Counted from the first letter of the stretch, positions 31,458-40,552 are shown. The stretch is 43,216 bases of DNA from Ignavibacteria bacterium (GCA_013298775.1 JAAFIV010000038.1:1-43216), one strand, 5' to 3'. A program made the numbers and translations. Notes: a model not told the origin generated them from the letters alone.

Positions 31458-32807
31458 ATGAACTTCGCTCTTTCACCTGCATTTGTGCGTGTTGTCCGTG
31501 CTTCGTTTCGGCATAGCTTAGGCACACGCGCACTTTCGATTGGTTTAATGTGCTGCTTGCTTTTGCTCGGAATGCTTGCAGGGCGCACGAATGCTTATGC
31601 ACAGGCAAAACTCCTTATTCCAATGGATGTAAGCCAAAGCGACCATTTGAAGAGCTACGGCGTGGCGTATTGGACGCTTTCGCGGAATCAAAATGTGGAT
31701 TGGCTACTCAATTATCGCGGCGGCGCGTTTATGACCGAATACAGCGAGACACTTGCCGCAGAGTGCCGTATTCGCGGGGTTTCCTTTGAGCAAATTGATG
31801 CGGCAAGCGCGGCGCAAATTTATGCGGAAGTGCAGAACGAAGGCAATAACATGGACGTTGTACGCCTTGAAAAACAGCCGCGCGTGGGCGTGTACGTGCC
31901 GCCTGGCTTCAAGCCTTGGGACGACGCGGTTACGCTCGTAATGGAATATGCCGAAATTCCCTACACAAAAATTTGGGATGAAGAAGTTATCAACGATTCG
32001 CTTGCTCGCTTCGATTGGCTGCACGTTCACCACGAGGATTTTACGGGGCAGTACGGGAAATTTTTTGCTAGTTTTGCGACTGCTCCCTGGTATATTCAGC
32101 AAGTGGCGTTGCTCGAAAGTACCTCGAAAAAGCTGGGCTTTCGCAAGGTTTCGGAATTGAAAAAAGCAGTTGTGGAGAAGATTCGTCGGTGGATTGGCGA
32201 GGGCGGATTTATGTTCGCCATGTGCGGCGCGACCGACACCTTTGATATTGCACAAGCCGCGCAAAATGTGGATATTTGCGATGTGATGTTTGACGGCGAC
32301 GCGCCCGACCCGAACGCCAACGGCAAACTGGACTTCTCGCGCACCTTCGCCTTTGAAAACTTCTCGCTTGTGATGAATCCATATGAATACGAGTATTCCA
32401 ACATTGACTGCGATGCAAATTACCGCTCGCTCGACCCCGCAAGCGATTACTTCACGCTCTTCGACTTTTCCGCAAAATACGACCCCGTTCCCACGATGCT
32501 CACGCAATGCCACGTGAACGTTGTGCGTGGATTTCTTGGGCAAACGACCGCATTCCACAAAGAATTTATCAAGAAATCTATCTTGCTTTTGGGCGAAAAA
32601 GAAGGTTCGGACGAGGTGAAATATCTGCACGGAAACTTCGGACGCGGCACCTTTACGTGGTACGGCGGACACGACCCCGAAGATTACCGCCATGCCGTCG
32701 GCGACCCCGCAACGGATTTATCATTGCACCGCAATTCTGCTGGCTATCGCCTCATTTTGAACAATGTTCTGTTTCCCGCAGCAAAGAAAAAGAAGCAGAA
32801 AACCTAA
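31458..32807 (+). CDS. Exported protein, 'asparagine synthetase B-like' Bacteroidota family
   Basis: The 449-residue product from the ATG at 31458 has a signal peptide (about 1-49, ending NAYAQ). The mature start AKLLIPMDVSQSDHLKSYGVAYW and WLLNYRGGAFMTEY match a family often labelled asparagine synthetase B in databases. No ATP-pyrophosphatase or glutaminase motif of AsnB is visible, and the protein is exported, so that label is probably wrong. Later blocks, WLHVHHEDFTGQYGKF, FMFAMCGATDTFDIA and NFGRGTFTWYGGHDPEDYRH, suggest a glutamine-amidotransferase-like or esterase-like fold, unproven. The upstream in-frame codon at 31323 gives a poor N-terminus. It lies 171 bp before gatB and may be independent. 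Confidence 0.75.
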   Translation: MNFALSPAFVRVVRASFRHSLGTRALSIGLMCCLLLLGMLAGRTNAYAQAKLLIPMDVSQSDHLKSYGVAYWTLSRNQNVDWLLNYRGGAFMTEYSETLAAECRIRGVSFEQIDAASAAQIYAEVQNEGNNMDVVRLEKQPRVGVYVPPGFKPWDDAVTLVMEYAEIPYTKIWDEEVINDSLARFDWLHVHHEDFTGQYGKFFASFATAPWYIQQVALLESTSKKLGFRKVSELKKAVVEKIRRWIGEGGFMFAMCGATDTFDIAQAAQNVDICDVMFDGDAPDPNANGKLDFSRTFAFENFSLVMNPYEYEYSNIDCDANYRSLDPASDYFTLFDFSAKYDPVPTMLTQCHVNVVRGFLGQTTAFHKEFIKKSILLLGEKEGSDEVKYLHGNFGRGTFTWYGGHDPEDYRHAVGDPATDLSLHRNSAGYRLILNNVLFPAAKKKKQKT

Positions 32808-32861
32808 GGCAAAGGACGAACGCTGAGGGATAAAGCTGAGGAATGAGGAAGGAAGCTATTT

Positions 32862-32922
32862 GTAGGCTTCGGTAGCACAGACACTCCTGTCTGTGTGGCA
32901 AACTGGCATTTTGCAAAAGTCC
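32862..32922. repeat. Dispersed element, family D (half copy)
   Basis: Only the right half of the family D element is present: GGTAGCACAGACACTCCTGTCTGTG and the terminal TTGCAAAAGTCC. It sits between the exported protein gene and gatB, about 57 bp before the gatB start. Confidence 0.65.
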
Positions 32923-32978
32923 GACACGTACCAACTAATTTTGAAACTATCCGTTTTACTCTTCATTTCTTTGAATGT

Positions 32979-34460
32979 ATGTCTCACTCTTCATCTCTGC
33001 CCACCGCTAAATACGAAGCGGTTATTGGCTTGGAAGTTCACGCGCAGTTGCTCACCAAAAGCAAGATTTTCTGTGGCGATTCCACTGAATTTGGTATGCC
33101 ACCGAACACCAACATTTCTCCCGTTTCGCTGGGGCATCCGGGCGTGTTGCCTGTGCTGAACAAGCAAGCGGTAGAATTTGCGATTAAAATGGGCTTGGCG
33201 ACGCATTGCCAGATTCGTCCTGTGTCGCTCTTTGCGCGGAAGCATTATTTTTACCCCGATTTGCCAAAAGGCTACCAAATTTCGCAGTTCGATGAGCCGC
33301 TCTGCTACGAGGGGTGGATTGATATTGAAGAAGACCCAAAAGTAGAAAATACCGCGACAAAGCGCATTGGCATTACCCGTATCCATATGGAAGAAGATGC
33401 GGGAAAATCTATCCACGACCTTGATATTGATACGCTGGTTGATTTGAACCGCGCTGGTGTGCCACTTATTGAAATTGTGAGCGAGCCAGATTTGCGCTCG
33501 GCGCAAGATTCCGTCGCGTATCTGACGCAAATTCGCCAAATCCTGCTCTACTTGGACATTTGCGACGGCAACATGGAGGAAGGTTCTATGCGCTGCGATG
33601 CGAATATTTCCATTCGCCCCATTGGACAAAAAGAATTCGGCACAAAGACCGAAGTGAAAAATATGAACAGCTTCCGCAACGTCGAAAAAGCGATTGAATA
33701 CGAGATTGCACGCCAGATTGAGCTGGTTGAAGCGGGCGGAACAGTTGTGCAGGAAACACGCGGTTGGGATGCTGCCTCGCAAACAACAAAATCCCAACGC
33801 AGCAAGGAACAAGCGCACGACTACCGCTATTTCCCCGAACCAGATTTGCCGCCGCTTCGCGTGAGCAACAACTGGCTCGCCAGCATTCAAGCGGCAATGC
33901 CAGAACTCGCACTCGACCGCAAACACCGCTTTGTAAAGGAATTTGGTTTGCCCGGCTACGATGCGCACGTTCTCACGCAAGAACGCGCCGTTGCTCAGTT
34001 CTTCGAGGATGCGTGTAGCCATTTGTCCGAAAAAACAAACAACCGCACGAAGCTCGTGAGCAACTGGATTATGACCGAAGTAATGCGGACGCTGGGCGAG
34101 AAAAAAATCACGATTCAAGAGCTGAACCTCGCACCACAACACGTTGCGGAGCTTGTCGAGCTTTTTGCGACCGATGCAATTTCCTCGAAAATTGCCAAAG
34201 AAATTTTCCCAGAAGTATTGCAAGGAAAATCCCCGAAAAAAGTGGTCGAGGAAAAAGGTTTGGCGCAGGTTTCCGATACGTCGTTTATTGTGGACATTGT
34301 TGAGCGCATTCTCGCCGGAAACCCTGATGAAGTCTCGCGCTATCGCGGTGGCAAGACGAATTTGATGGGCTTTTTCGTGGGGCAAGCATTGAAGGAAACT
34401 AAAGGCAAGGCGAATCCGAAAGTAGTGACGCAAATTTTGCAAGAACGCTTGGATGGGTAG
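32979..34460 (+). CDS. gatB: Asp/Glu-tRNA amidotransferase subunit B
   Basis: GatB is the kinase/tRNA-binding subunit of GatCAB, which converts Glu-tRNA(Gln) or Asp-tRNA(Asn) to the amidated form. From the ATG at 32979 it has 493 residues. Typical blocks are YEAVIGLEVHAQL, GHPGVLPVLNKQAV, KHYFYPDLPKGYQISQFD, EEDAGK, DLNRAGVPLIEIVSEPDLRS and a C-terminal YqeY-like tail (from about 345) that grips the tRNA. The in-frame TTG at 32895 lies in a repeat and was rejected. gatA and gatC are not in the window, so the subunits are unlinked, as is common in this group. Confidence 0.96.
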   Translation: MSHSSSLPTAKYEAVIGLEVHAQLLTKSKIFCGDSTEFGMPPNTNISPVSLGHPGVLPVLNKQAVEFAIKMGLATHCQIRPVSLFARKHYFYPDLPKGYQISQFDEPLCYEGWIDIEEDPKVENTATKRIGITRIHMEEDAGKSIHDLDIDTLVDLNRAGVPLIEIVSEPDLRSAQDSVAYLTQIRQILLYLDICDGNMEEGSMRCDANISIRPIGQKEFGTKTEVKNMNSFRNVEKAIEYEIARQIELVEAGGTVVQETRGWDAASQTTKSQRSKEQAHDYRYFPEPDLPPLRVSNNWLASIQAAMPELALDRKHRFVKEFGLPGYDAHVLTQERAVAQFFEDACSHLSEKTNNRTKLVSNWIMTEVMRTLGEKKITIQELNLAPQHVAELVELFATDAISSKIAKEIFPEVLQGKSPKKVVEEKGLAQVSDTSFIVDIVERILAGNPDEVSRYRGGKTNLMGFFVGQALKETKGKANPKVVTQILQERLDG

Positions 34461-34530
34461 GAATAATCAAGGCTTTGGGTGTTTCGACATTGTTTGATAT
34501 TTGTACTATTTTGCTTGGAGATGCGTTTGC

Positions 34531-34968
34531 ATGAACAGTCGTCAAGAAATTCAACAACTCACGCACTTACGTTTGAAAGAAGCAAAAGTGCTTTTTGCAA
34601 ATGGTCTGTACGACGGTGCGGTGTACATGGCGGGATATAGCGTTGAACTTGCCCTCAAAGCCAGTATTTGCAAGGCATTGGATGTGGATGATTTTTTCTC
34701 AACAGGAAAATACACGCAAACAAAAACACTCAAAACACATAATCTCGCAGATTTGCTGGTATTCTCAGGCTTGCAGACAAAATTTAGAATAGAGCAAGCC
34801 AACAACACCCCAACTTTTCAGCAATGGTCGCATTTATCTTCAATCTGGTCTGAGCAATTACGCTATATGCCCGAAGGAACATATCGCAAAAAAGACGCAG
34901 AGCAAATAATATCCGCAATCGAAAACCCCAACAATGGAATACTGATATGGATACAGAAACACTGGTAA
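34531..34968 (+). CDS. HEPN-domain protein, first gene of a two-gene module
   Basis: The 145-residue product carries a HEPN four-helix bundle, seen in LRLKEAKVLFANGLYDGAVYMAGYSVELALKASICKAL and KTHNLADLLVF. HEPN proteins act as RNases in toxin-antitoxin and defence systems or as nucleotide binders. The catalytic R-x4-6-H motif is not evident here, so it may be non-nucleolytic or use other residues. A TTGGAG stretch lies about 10 bases before the ATG. It overlaps the next gene by 22 bp, showing tight coupling. It sits between two housekeeping genes, gatB and uvrC, a common place for small mobile modules. Confidence 0.72.
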   Translation: MNSRQEIQQLTHLRLKEAKVLFANGLYDGAVYMAGYSVELALKASICKALDVDDFFSTGKYTQTKTLKTHNLADLLVFSGLQTKFRIEQANNTPTFQQWSHLSSIWSEQLRYMPEGTYRKKDAEQIISAIENPNNGILIWIQKHW

Positions 34969-35279
34969 AAACGAAAGTAAAAGCGGTTGAAGACGCTTTA
35001 CGCAAAGATAATCATAATATCCTTCTGGTTGTCGCGCCGCTTGACGAAGGCTGGGGCAGTGGCTTCGTTATTCATGCAAAACCGCTTCAGAACTATGATT
35101 CGTACTATGAAGTTGTTAGAATTATTACGGAGAAGCTATTCCTCTTAACCGATGCGGACTTGCGTTTGCATATTAGTCATATTCAAGTACATAATAGGTT
35201 GAGCGAGCCTTCGCGCATTTCACCTGCTACAGACCGCATTTTTGCGCAACGAGAGCTTGCCGCATTAGAAACCGCATAA
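34947..35279 (+). CDS. Small soluble partner of the HEPN protein, unknown function
   Basis: The 110-residue product starts inside the HEPN gene (22-bp overlap) and ends 24 bp before uvrC. HEPN partners are often MNT nucleotidyltransferases, but the GS-x-G...D-x-D pattern is absent. The segment ILLVVAPLDEGWGSGFVIHAKPL followed by YYEVVRIITEKLFLLTDADLRLHI suggests a small alpha/beta fold. I cannot assign it to a family. The overlap and size make an antitoxin or regulator of the HEPN protein plausible, but this is inference from arrangement only. Confidence 0.65.
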   Translation: MDTETLVKTKVKAVEDALRKDNHNILLVVAPLDEGWGSGFVIHAKPLQNYDSYYEVVRIITEKLFLLTDADLRLHISHIQVHNRLSEPSRISPATDRIFAQRELAALETA

Positions 35280-35303
35280 ACACTACCATTCCTTGAGGTT
35301 ATT

Positions 35304-37268
35304 GTGCAGGAAGAATCTCCCCAAAGACAAGAATCGCAAAGACAGGACCACCAAACGCTGGAAGATATTGTCAATGCCGACGATGGTAGCGCGATGCAGA
35401 TTCCCAGCATCACGCTTGCCGAAAAATTGCACAATCTTCCCACGCAGCCAGGCGTGTACTTGCACAAAGACGCGGACGGCAAGATTTTGTACGTCGGGAA
35501 GGCGAAAAATCTGCGGAATCGGGTGCGGTCGTATTTCCAGCAAGGTCGTCCGAGGGACGCAAAGACGCGGGTTTTGGTGAGTAAAATTCGTGATTTGGAA
35601 ATTATTGTTACCGATTCCGAAGTAGAAGCACTTATCCTCGAAAATACGCTTATCAAGGAGCATCAGCCGCGCTACAACATCCTGCTGAAGGACGATAAAT
35701 CCTACCCCTACATCTGCGTCACAAGCGAGCAGTTTCCCCGCATTTTCCCAACGCGCCGCATCGTGCGCGACGGCAGCAAATACTTCGGTCCGTACACCGA
35801 AACGAAGTATATGTATATCATGCTGAATTTACTGCGCTCGCTCTTCCCGATTCGCTCCTGCCAGCTTGATTTAACGCCCGATAGCATTGCAAAAGGCAAG
35901 TTCAAAGTGTGCTTGGATTTTCACATCAAAAAGTGCGAAGGTCCGTGCGAGGGCTTTGTTGCCAAAGAGCAGTACAACGGCATGATTACTCACGCTGTGC
36001 AGATTTTGAAAGGGAAATCGCGCAGCGTGGAAAAGAGCTTGGAGCAAGAAATGGAGCGGCTTTCGGAGGAAATGGAATTTGAAAAAGCGGTGGTTGTGCG
36101 CAATCGTCTTATCGCGCTTCGGGAATACTCCGAAAAGCAAAAAGTTGTCTCCACCGACCCCGTTGATAGGGATGTTCTCGCACTTTCGCGCAATGAAAAA
36201 GATGCCTGTGCGGTGATTTTGAAAGTCCGCGACGGAAAACTTATTGGCAAGCAGCACTATTACATTCAGCACAGCGAGGAAAAAAGTGATGCCGAGCTTC
36301 TGCGTGCCACCTGCGAGCGGTTTTACTTGGAAAGCGACGACGTTCCCGATGAAATTTTCCTGCAAACCGAAATTGACGATACGGAAATACTCGCGGCATG
36401 GCTTCAAAGCAAGCGTTCTGGCAAAATTGTTTTAACCGTTCCGCAGCTTGGCGACAAGCGGAAATTGGTGAATATGGCAAGCATGAATGCGGATTTTCTC
36501 TTGAAAGAATTGGAATTGCAACGCCTGAAACGCGAGGAAAATAAGGACGCGCTTATTCCTCGTGCTGTGCTTTCCTTGCAACGCGATTTGCGCCTCAGCA
36601 AGGCTCCGCGCCGTATTGAGTGCTTCGACAACTCGCATTTTCAAGGCTCGGAGACGGTTTCGTCGTTGGTTGTTTTTGTGGATGGCAAGGCGAAAAAATC
36701 AGATTACCGCAAGTTCAAAATCCGCACCGTTGAAGGGATTGACGACTTTAAGTCCATGCAAGAAGTGGTGCGCCGCCGCTATACACGCATGATTGCCGAA
36801 GATACGCCGCGTCCCGACCTTATCATCATTGACGGTGGCAAAGGACAGCTTTCCCACGCCGTAGAAATCATGCGGGAACTGGGCTTGCAGGATATTCCCA
36901 TGATTGGTTTGGCAAAGCGTTTGGAGGAAGTATTTTTCCCGAATTCCTCCGAAGCGATTCTGCTCCCAAAAACCTCCAGCAGCCTCAAACTCTTGCAGCA
37001 AGCCCGTGACGAGGCACACCGCTTCGCCATTGAGTTCCACCGCTCGCTCCGCGACAAGCGCACACTGCAAACCGAACTCACGAACATCAAAGGAATTGGC
37101 GAGCAGACAGCGCAAAAATTACTCAAAGAACTCGGCTCAGTCGAAGGCGTACGCACTGCTTCCAACGAAGATTTGGAGCGGGTTGCAGGCAAAAAAACGG
37201 CAGCATTGATTCAGGCGTATTTTGCTGAACAGGTGATTGAATTGAGTGAAGAAAACAATGAGGAGTGA
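35304..37268 (+). CDS. uvrC: Excinuclease ABC subunit C
   Basis: UvrC makes both incisions in nucleotide excision repair. The 654 residues include the GIY-YIG domain (G50VY to YVG65, then KNLRNRVRSYF), the UVR motif that binds UvrB (about 248-285, EEMEFEKAVVVRNRLIALREY) and the RNase H-like 5' nuclease (about 430-590: ECFDNSHFQGSETVSSLVVF, DLIIIDGGKGQLSHA). Paired helix-hairpin-helix motifs close it (NIKGIGEQTAQKLLKELGS). The GTG start has GAGG five bases upstream; an ATG at 35394 would give a more usual 624 residues and is a good alternative. It follows the HEPN module by 24 bp. Confidence 0.96.
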   Translation: MQEESPQRQESQRQDHQTLEDIVNADDGSAMQIPSITLAEKLHNLPTQPGVYLHKDADGKILYVGKAKNLRNRVRSYFQQGRPRDAKTRVLVSKIRDLEIIVTDSEVEALILENTLIKEHQPRYNILLKDDKSYPYICVTSEQFPRIFPTRRIVRDGSKYFGPYTETKYMYIMLNLLRSLFPIRSCQLDLTPDSIAKGKFKVCLDFHIKKCEGPCEGFVAKEQYNGMITHAVQILKGKSRSVEKSLEQEMERLSEEMEFEKAVVVRNRLIALREYSEKQKVVSTDPVDRDVLALSRNEKDACAVILKVRDGKLIGKQHYYIQHSEEKSDAELLRATCERFYLESDDVPDEIFLQTEIDDTEILAAWLQSKRSGKIVLTVPQLGDKRKLVNMASMNADFLLKELELQRLKREENKDALIPRAVLSLQRDLRLSKAPRRIECFDNSHFQGSETVSSLVVFVDGKAKKSDYRKFKIRTVEGIDDFKSMQEVVRRRYTRMIAEDTPRPDLIIIDGGKGQLSHAVEIMRELGLQDIPMIGLAKRLEEVFFPNSSEAILLPKTSSSLKLLQQARDEAHRFAIEFHRSLRDKRTLQTELTNIKGIGEQTAQKLLKELGSVEGVRTASNEDLERVAGKKTAALIQAYFAEQVIELSEENNEE

Positions 37269-37274
37269 GGGCAA

Positions 37275-37553
37275 ATGAACACTATCAATCACCGCCAGCA
37301 AGCACTCATGGATGAGCTTTTCGAGCGTGTCCATGCGCAGTTTCCCAGCCTTCACAGGACGGATGAAATACAATTCAGTCCCGATGACCCACATCATATT
37401 TGGATATTCGCCACAGGCTGCATGACAGCGAAGGAAGAGAGCGATGTGCAAGATTTGACTGGCGAAATTGAGGCGGAAATACTTGAAGAATATGGCTATC
37501 GTATTTCACTCATGTTGCTGACGGAAGTGACGGAAGAACTGGCTTTGGCATAA
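37275..37553 (+). CDS. Small soluble protein between uvrC and radA
   Basis: The 92-residue product begins 6 bp after the uvrC stop, in a GGGCAAATG context, and ends about 50 bp before radA, so all three are likely co-transcribed. It is acidic and helix-rich, with MDELFERVHAQFPSL at the start, FSPDDPHHIWIFATG in the middle and a C-terminal EILEEYGYRISLMLLTE strand-helix. The pattern recalls the small nucleotidyltransferase-adjacent or secreted-protein partner families but does not allow a call. Linkage to two DNA-repair genes is suggestive only. Confidence 0.65.
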   Translation: MNTINHRQQALMDELFERVHAQFPSLHRTDEIQFSPDDPHHIWIFATGCMTAKEESDVQDLTGEIEAEILEEYGYRISLMLLTEVTEELALA

Positions 37554-37605
37554 AGCCTGAAGCCAGTATGTATCAGCTTTGCAGGATTACCACACAAAAA
37601 CCACC

Positions 37606-39030
37606 ATGAAAACAAAAACAATTTACGCCTGTCAAAGCTGCGGATTTTCCGCGCCACGTTGGGCGGGAAAATGCCCATCCTGCGGCGAATGGAACACGAT
37701 GACCGAAGAAACGCAGGTAAAGCAAAGCGCGGCAACCTCGCGCCGCGTGGAAGCGAGGGGTGGCTTGGGCGGTGCGTCGCTTGTGAAGCAGAAACCGATA
37801 TTGCTCCAAGACATTGAACACGTCGCTGAAGACCGCATAAAAACTGGCATTACCGAGCTTGACCGCGTGTTGGGTGGCGGTATTATGCAAGGCTCAATTA
37901 CGCTTGTGGGCGGCGACCCGGGCATTGGAAAATCAACGCTCATGCTGCAAATGTGCGCTCGCTTGGGCGATGTGAAGCCCTTGTACGTGACGGGCGAGGA
38001 ATCCTTGCAACAAATAAAATCCCGCGCAAACCGCTTGAATCTTGACTTTTCAACGCTCAGTGTCCTTGCCGAAACCAACGCCGATGAAATCGTCGAAGCC
38101 ATGCGCACCACCGATGCGGGCTTGGTGATTGCTGATTCAATTCAAACCATGTTCCGCACGGATATTGAGTCCGCGCCCGGCAGCGTGGCGCAGGTGCGCG
38201 AGTGTGCTGCCTTGCTCATGCACGCCGCAAAGACGCTTGGCAAACCCGTTTTCCTCGTCGGACACGTTACGAAAGAAGGTTCGCTTGCGGGACCGAAAGT
38301 GCTGGAACATATCGTGGATACGGTCTTGCAATTCGAGGGCGAGCATATTTACTCGTATCGCATTTTACGAGCGGCAAAAAATCGGTATGGTTCGACGAAT
38401 GAAATTGGCGTGTTTGAAATGAGCGAAGACGGTTTGCAGGAGGTGACGAATCCTTCCGAAGTGTTTTTATCGCAACGCAATGCGGGTGAGTCTGGCACGG
38501 CAGTAACGGCGGCAATGGAGGGTTCGCGTCCGATTTTGGTGGAAGTGCAAGCCTTAGTTACGCCGACAAGCTACAATCAGCCTCAGCGCAGCGCGACAGG
38601 CTTGGATTACCGCCGCTTGCAAATGATTCTGGCAGTGCTGGAAAAGCGTCTTGGTCTCGCGCTCGGCAAGCATGATGTGTTCGTGAACATAGCGGGCGGC
38701 TTGCGTTTGGACGACCCTGCGGTGGATTTAGGCGTGGCGGCTGCGATTGTGAGTTCGTTCCGCGATATTGCCATTCAGCCTGATACGGCACTTATTGGTG
38801 AAATCGGCTTGACGGGCGAAGTTCGCGCTGTTGTTTCGATTGAGCAGCGCGTGAACGAAGCACGAAAGCTAGGCTTTCAGAACATTGTGCTGCCCGAAGC
38901 AAACATGAAACGCTTTACAAAATCCTCCGCAAAAGAGCAAGGCACACCAAACGCTGCATCACTCTCTATGCAAGGTTTGAAGCCAGCCGACCGCATTTTG
39001 AAGGCGTTGTTGGATGTTGTTGGTGGGTAG
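37606..39030 (+). CDS. radA: DNA repair protein RadA (Sms)
   Basis: RadA is a RecA-like ATPase and hexameric helicase that processes branch migration and recombination intermediates. From the ATG at 37606 it has 474 residues: a C4 zinc finger (Cys9, Cys12, Cys23, Cys26 in YACQSCG and GKCPSCGEW), Walker A GGDPGIGKST at 102-111, the RadA-specific KNRYG at 258-262, and a Lon-protease-like C-terminal domain (about 290-474). An upstream TTG at 37579 adds nine residues without support. It sits in the same direction as uvrC, so two DNA-repair genes may be expressed together. Confidence 0.96.
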   Translation: MKTKTIYACQSCGFSAPRWAGKCPSCGEWNTMTEETQVKQSAATSRRVEARGGLGGASLVKQKPILLQDIEHVAEDRIKTGITELDRVLGGGIMQGSITLVGGDPGIGKSTLMLQMCARLGDVKPLYVTGEESLQQIKSRANRLNLDFSTLSVLAETNADEIVEAMRTTDAGLVIADSIQTMFRTDIESAPGSVAQVRECAALLMHAAKTLGKPVFLVGHVTKEGSLAGPKVLEHIVDTVLQFEGEHIYSYRILRAAKNRYGSTNEIGVFEMSEDGLQEVTNPSEVFLSQRNAGESGTAVTAAMEGSRPILVEVQALVTPTSYNQPQRSATGLDYRRLQMILAVLEKRLGLALGKHDVFVNIAGGLRLDDPAVDLGVAAAIVSSFRDIAIQPDTALIGEIGLTGEVRAVVSIEQRVNEARKLGFQNIVLPEANMKRFTKSSAKEQGTPNAASLSMQGLKPADRILKALLDVVGG

Positions 39031-39083
39031 CGAGACAATATGAACATTACCATTTTACGTAATTTACTTCTTTGAGGTGTCGT

Positions 39084-39389
39084 ATGAGCTATACAACGTA
39101 CTCAGCGCATATCCGCCAACACCGCATTGTTCTTGATGCGGGAGTAATATTGCCAGAATCAGCCGAAGCAATTCTTGTTATTCTCAAAAAGCCAGAAGAA
39201 GCTGAACAACAGGGCAATAACGGCGCGTTTCGTGAAGAGCAACAGGATTGGTACGCCTTAGCAGCGCATAATCTTGAGTACGCATATGATGAGGATGAAC
39301 CTGATTACTCCGATGTGCCACTACGAGAATTAAACCCGCTTTTCCGCTCATCACTCTCACCCTTGAATCCACACGTTCTCATTGCATAA
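39084..39389 (+). CDS. Orphan antitoxin-like protein
   Basis: From the ATG at 39084, with GAGG six bases upstream, the product has 101 residues. The N-terminal part (YSAHIRQHRIVLDAGVILPESAEAILVIL) has a swapped-hairpin AbrB/DUF2281 look, and the C-terminal part has the pattern W-YALAAHNLEYAYDEDEPDYS that many type II antitoxins use to mask their toxin. A MazF/PemK or VapC-type toxin would be expected next, but the next gene (11 bp on) is a glycosidase. It may be an orphan antitoxin whose toxin was lost, or a regulator. Confidence 0.65.
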   Translation: MSYTTYSAHIRQHRIVLDAGVILPESAEAILVILKKPEEAEQQGNNGAFREEQQDWYALAAHNLEYAYDEDEPDYSDVPLRELNPLFRSSLSPLNPHVLIA

Positions 39390-39400
39390 ACACACCATTT

Positions 39401-40522
39401 ATGAACACAAAACTTTGTACCATAGCGTCATTCCTTGTGTTGAGCTGCATCTCTGGCTCATGCCTCGCGCAAACACGAGATTCTCTCGACCTCAAAATCG
39501 CACAAATGCTACTCATTGGCTTTCGCGGTATGTCGCTCCAAGAAACCGACCCGTTTCTGAAGGACGTAAAAGCTGGGCGCGTGGGCAGCGTGATTTTGTT
39601 TGATTACGATGTTCCTACGAAAGAATACAAGCGCAATATCGAATCGCCCCAGCAAGTACGCGCTCTCGCGGCACAACTCGCCAAAGCTGCGCGGGAAAGT
39701 AATGTTGGGCTGCCGCTTTTTATCAGTATTGACCAAGAAGGTGGGCGTGTAAACCGCTTGAAACCTCGCTATGGCTTTCCGCCATCGGTATCGCAGCAAT
39801 ATTTGGGCAAAGTGAATAATATGGATTCCACACGCTTCTATGCCGCAAGAACCGCACAAACACTTGCCGAGCATGGTTTGAATCTGAATTTCGCGCCGTC
39901 GGTGGATGTGAATGTGAATCCTGAAAATCCTGTTATTGGGAAAATTGAGCGGAGTTTTTCCGCAGAACCCAGTATTGTCGCGGCTCAGGCGGCAGTGATT
40001 GTGGAAGAGCATCGCAAAAAGAAGGTCATCACGACGCTGAAGCATTTTCCCGGACACGGCTCCTCGAAAGCGGATTCGCACAAGGGATTTGTGGATGTAA
40101 GCGATACGTGGAAGCCTGATGAAATCACGCCCTACGCGGAACTTATTCGCCAAAATAAAGTGGATATGATTATGACGGCGCATATCTTCAACAACCGCTT
40201 AGATGCTGATGTTCCCGCAACGCTCTCGAAGCGCGTGATTACGGGCATTCTGCGCGATAGTTTGAAATATCAGGGCGTGGTGATTTCCGACGATATGCAA
40301 ATGGGCGCAATCGCTGACCACTACGGGCTGGACGTGGCATTGGAGAAGTGTATCAACGCAGGTGTGGATATTGTGTGCTTTGGGAATAATTTGCAGTACG
40401 ACCCCGACATTATTACCAAAGCAAGCGGCATTTTGAAGCGTTTAGTGCTGGAAGGCAAGATTTCACGCGCTCGCGTGGATGAATCGTATCGTAGAATTGT
40501 CGCGCTCAAGCAAAAATTGTAA
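39401..40522 (+). CDS. nagZ: Exported beta-N-acetylhexosaminidase (GH3)
   Basis: A glycoside hydrolase family 3 enzyme that releases N-acetylglucosamine from muropeptides or chitin oligomers. The 373-residue product has a signal peptide (about 1-24, SCLAQ), so it acts in the periplasm or outside, not in the cytoplasm as E. coli NagZ does. IDQEGGRVNRL is at 110-120, KHFPGHG at 214-220, the acid/base Asp-His dyad at D225-S-H227, and the nucleophile in SDD at 296-298. Only the TIM-barrel domain is present, as in NagZ. It follows the antitoxin-like gene by 11 bp. Cell-wall recycling is the likely role. Confidence 0.9.
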   Translation: MNTKLCTIASFLVLSCISGSCLAQTRDSLDLKIAQMLLIGFRGMSLQETDPFLKDVKAGRVGSVILFDYDVPTKEYKRNIESPQQVRALAAQLAKAARESNVGLPLFISIDQEGGRVNRLKPRYGFPPSVSQQYLGKVNNMDSTRFYAARTAQTLAEHGLNLNFAPSVDVNVNPENPVIGKIERSFSAEPSIVAAQAAVIVEEHRKKKVITTLKHFPGHGSSKADSHKGFVDVSDTWKPDEITPYAELIRQNKVDMIMTAHIFNNRLDADVPATLSKRVITGILRDSLKYQGVVISDDMQMGAIADHYGLDVALEKCINAGVDIVCFGNNLQYDPDIITKASGILKRLVLEGKISRARVDESYRRIVALKQKL

Positions 40523-40552
40523 TTGTGTGAATGTGCATCATCCGTATTCTTT

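Noticed and set aside
31704-32693. 329-codon minus-strand frame opposite the exported AsnB-like gene
   Set aside because: The plus-strand product has a signal peptide and conserved family blocks; the antisense frame has neither.
32991-34442. 483-codon minus-strand frame opposite gatB
   Set aside because: A long antisense frame caused by codon bias of gatB; the translation is rich in Phe, His and Arg with no known domain.
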